DNA of 64,000 nucleotides from Deltaproteobacteria bacterium (lineage in GTDB: Bacteria > Myxococcota_A > UBA796 > CAJQPC01): positions 1-64,000 of the forward strand of contig JADKFE010000026.1 of the NCBI GenBank assembly GCA_016717595.1. Reading direction: 5' to 3'. Below are positions 62,085-64,000 of the stretch, piece after piece. How positions within the stretch are numbered: position 1 is the first letter of the stretch; every line of letters starts with the position of its first letter. A model generated the notes under the pieces. It saw only the letters and a list, made by a program, of their open reading frames with translations. It searched no databases and was not told where the DNA came from. The position numbers were made by a program, and so were the translations under genes.

Positions 62085-63203
62085 TCACGCATGCTTTAAC
62101 CAATCCGTGACGATCTCGTGCGCGTGCTCGCCAAGACCTGGCGGTGGGCGCGTGGCGCCGAGGCGCTGACCGTCAAAAGCGAAGCCTGGGGGCAGGCTCT
62201 TGAGCTCGCCTTCGCCTGAAGGGTGGCCGGTGACGATCGGCGCGGCGCGCCCGAGGGCCTGGGCGATGTCCGCCATCGGCCCGCAAGGCACCGACGCCGC
62301 CTCGAACGCGCTGAGCCAATGGCTGACCGTGCCTTGGGCCATGCGGGGCTCCAAGAGCGCGTCGAGCTGGCGGCGGTGTGACACCCGGGCGGCGTTGGTG
62401 GCGAAACGTTCGTCCTGATCCCACGGCACCTTGAGCACCCGGCACAGCGCCCGGAACAGGGCGTCGTTGCCCACGGCGAGGTTGAAGAAGCCGTCCTGCG
62501 CCCGGTAGGTGCGGAAGGGGTGAATCGAGGGGTGGTCGTTGCCCATGGCCTTGGGCCGCCCGCCGGCGTTGAAGTAGGCCCCGGCGTGGTAGGTCAACAG
62601 CGAGAGCTGGCCGTCGAGCATCGACACGTCCACAAAGGCGCCCTCCCCCGTGCGCTCTCTGCGGAAGAGCGCGGCGAGCACCCCCTGCCCCGCGTTGAGG
62701 CCCGCGACGAGATCGGCGATGGACGCGCCACACTTCCAGGGCGCGTCGCCGGGGCCGGTGAGGCTTGGGATGCCGCTCCAGCCCTGAATCACGAGATCGT
62801 AGCCGGGCTCGTCCGAGGCCTGGCCGAAGCCGGAGATCGCGCAGTACACGAGCCGGGGGTTGACCGCCTTGAGGCGCTCGTAGCCCAAGCCGAGGCGCTC
62901 CATGACGCCGGGCCGGAAGTTCTCGATCACCACGTCAGCGACCTGGGCGAGCTTCAGCAAGGTCTCGCGCTGGGCGGGATCCTTGAGGTCGAGCACCATC
63001 GAGCGTTTGCCCCGGTTCACCGACATGAAGTAGGTGGAGACCCCGCCGGAGTACGGCGGCCCGAAGGCGCGGGTGTCGTCGCCCGTGGGCGGCTCGATCT
63101 TGACCACGTCGGCGCCGAGATCGGCCAAGGTCATCGTCGCGTAGGGGCCGGAGAGCACGCGGGTGAGGTCGAGCACCTTCACCCCGGCGAGGGGAGCGGT
63201 CAT
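62085..63203 (-). CDS. CoA transferase family III (CaiB/BaiF)
   Basis: This 372-residue protein begins PLAGVKVLDLTRVLSGPYATMTLADLGADVVKIEPP, the family signature. It has SVNRGKRSMVLDLKDP, VADVVIENFRPGVMERLGLGYERLKAVNPRLVYCAISGFGQ and the predicted active Asp in GASIADLVAGLNA. Members move CoA between carboxylic acids or act as alpha-methylacyl-CoA racemase. Together with the acyl-CoA dehydrogenase and thiolase it points to acyl-CoA metabolism. Its ATG overlaps the stop of the upstream membrane protein gene (ATGA). Confidence 0.9.
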   Translation of the reverse strand: MTAPLAGVKVLDLTRVLSGPYATMTLADLGADVVKIEPPTGDDTRAFGPPYSGGVSTYFMSVNRGKRSMVLDLKDPAQRETLLKLAQVADVVIENFRPGVMERLGLGYERLKAVNPRLVYCAISGFGQASDEPGYDLVIQGWSGIPSLTGPGDAPWKCGASIADLVAGLNAGQGVLAALFRRERTGEGAFVDVSMLDGQLSLLTYHAGAYFNAGGRPKAMGNDHPSIHPFRTYRAQDGFFNLAVGNDALFRALCRVLKVPWDQDERFATNAARVSHRRQLDALLEPRMAQGTVSHWLSAFEAASVPCGPMADIAQALGRAAPIVTGHPSGEGELKSLPPGFAFDGQRLGATRPPPGLGEHAHEIVTDWLKHA

Positions 63204-64000
63204 TTTGGGGACTCCATGCGGCCCGTCTCGCGGAGCACCTGCTCGTAGACCGGCGGGCGCTCACTAACCCAGGTGCGGGTGTAGAGCCTCGTGTCGTCGG
63301 GGCGCAGGGCCTCGGGGGCCACGGACCCGCCGCGGAGATCCCACATCACCAACACCCCCTCCACGGCCACGGGCTCGCCGAGCAGTTTGACGAGGCGGCG
63401 GGTGGCCTGGATGCCCACCTGCTGCACGTCCTCTACGCTCAGGCGCCGATGTTGACCCCAGTTGCGGCTGTCGCTCTCGGCGAGGTCCCGGTGGAGGATC
63501 ACCCAACGAAAGCCGTCCTGTAGAAAGCGCTCGCGGTGCACGGCCTTCACGTCGGGGATGGGCTCCTCGGGGTCGCGGGCGGCGGCGATGAGCGCCTTCA
63601 CCATGCTCGACTTCATGCGATCTTTGTAGCCCGCGGGCCACAAGAGCTTGGCGTTCTCGCCCATGCCGCCGAAGACCGGCTTGTGGTGCAGGGTCTGCCA
63701 GACGATCGCCGGCTGGGTGATGCCGAACGGCAGGTGCATCACCGCGCCGTCGGGCTGCTTGGCGAGCCAGTGGATGAGCGCTGGCGCCCGCATCTCTCGG
63801 GTGACGAAGGGGAAGATCTGCCACTTGTGCTGCTCGACGGCGGTGGCGATCAAGCTCACGACGATCGCGGCGGCGGCGATCTTGGCCCCTCGCCTCCGCT
63901 CGACGCGTAACAACAAGGTGCCCGCGCCGATGCAGAGCACAAAGAACACCCCGACCATCATGCGGTAGGGGAACCAGAGGCGATCGAAGTAGGGCAAGTA
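63200..64000 (-). CDS. integral membrane protein, C-terminal part (truncated by window edge)
   Basis: The reading frame enters from beyond base 64000 (YLPYFDRLWFPYRMM). It has a TM helix (VGVFFVLCIGAGTLLLRVE) and a second (AAAAIVVSLIATAVE). A periplasmic-looking C-terminal domain of about 200 residues follows (VTREMRAPALIHWLAKQPDGAVMHLPFGITQPAIVWQTLHHKPVFGGMGENAKLLWPAG). This plan is that of polytopic glycosyltransferase-like proteins, where a P-rich loop precedes the soluble domain, but the informative N-terminal part is outside the window. The stop overlaps the CoA-transferase start. Confidence 0.6.
   Translation of the reverse strand, partial: YLPYFDRLWFPYRMMVGVFFVLCIGAGTLLLRVERRRGAKIAAAAIVVSLIATAVEQHKWQIFPFVTREMRAPALIHWLAKQPDGAVMHLPFGITQPAIVWQTLHHKPVFGGMGENAKLLWPAGYKDRMKSSMVKALIAAARDPEEPIPDVKAVHRERFLQDGFRWVILHRDLAESDSRNWGQHRRLSVEDVQQVGIQATRRLVKLLGEPVAVEGVLVMWDLRGGSVAPEALRPDDTRLYTRTWVSERPPVYEQVLRETGRMESPK

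Overview
This is a very GC-rich stretch of bacterial chromosome. I read it as a Myxococcota-type (former deltaproteobacterial) genome. The grounds are MopE-like calcium-repeat lipoproteins, many TPR and lipobox proteins, choice-of-anchor-D lipoproteins, a DUF1588/DUF1501-type secreted pair, solitary S18 and generally short intergenic gaps. This is inference from gene content; no 16S is present.

Layout. 1-1650 (minus): an ABC importer (permease cut by the window edge, ATPase) behind a FolE paralogue that has lost a zinc ligand; this stretch carries several apparent frameshifts. 1759-3752 (plus): TPR protein and HAD hydrolase. 3781-4568 (minus): ferredoxin and a small membrane protein. 4707-6709 (plus): a YfgM-like/BamB-like pair. 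6729-9368 (minus): MopE-type lipoprotein and a zinc-ribbon/TM/PEGA-like protein, with a convincing dif (XerC/XerD) site between them. FtsK-guiding KOPS-like octamers reverse polarity at that site, so the window appears to contain the replication terminus. 9537-23619: acyl-CoA dehydrogenase, lipoproteins, a large radical-SAM fusion, miaE, glmS, a TPR-thioredoxin protein, a degenerate histidine-kinase-like protein, coaD, an MBL hydrolase, an outer-membrane protein and tRNA-Arg(CCG). 23742-33811 (all minus): a two-gene RdgC-like protein, an unusual duplicated Hfq/Sm-like protein, methyltransferase, coiled-coil/DUF2325-like protein, TPR protein, pyroglutamyl peptidase, and an aspartoacylase-type enzyme paired with a zinc-less paralogue. 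33897-47774: subtilase with a membrane C-terminus, lipoproteins, a caspase-fold protein lacking the catalytic cysteine, thiolase with a small HTH regulator, ygfZ-bcp, rpsR and others. 48302-57418 (all plus): ECF sigma and zinc anti-sigma, two TonB-type proteins, tatB-tatC, then a haem-motif DUF1588-like protein, a lipoprotein, a Tat-signal DUF1501-like protein and a Ca-repeat lipoprotein, which together look like an exported envelope module. 57422-64000 (minus): biotin carrier and biotin carboxylase, lon, a CoA transferase and a truncated membrane protein.

Most genes are housekeeping or envelope genes. The most notable items are the dif site with its perfect flanking inverted repeat, the duplicated helical-repeat plus tandem Sm-like protein at 25339-26118, and a series of pseudoenzyme candidates (M14-like, caspase, FolE, histidine kinase). 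Seven genes show apparent single-base indels, mostly in short G/C runs. I treat these as probable sequencing or assembly errors and give repaired extents.
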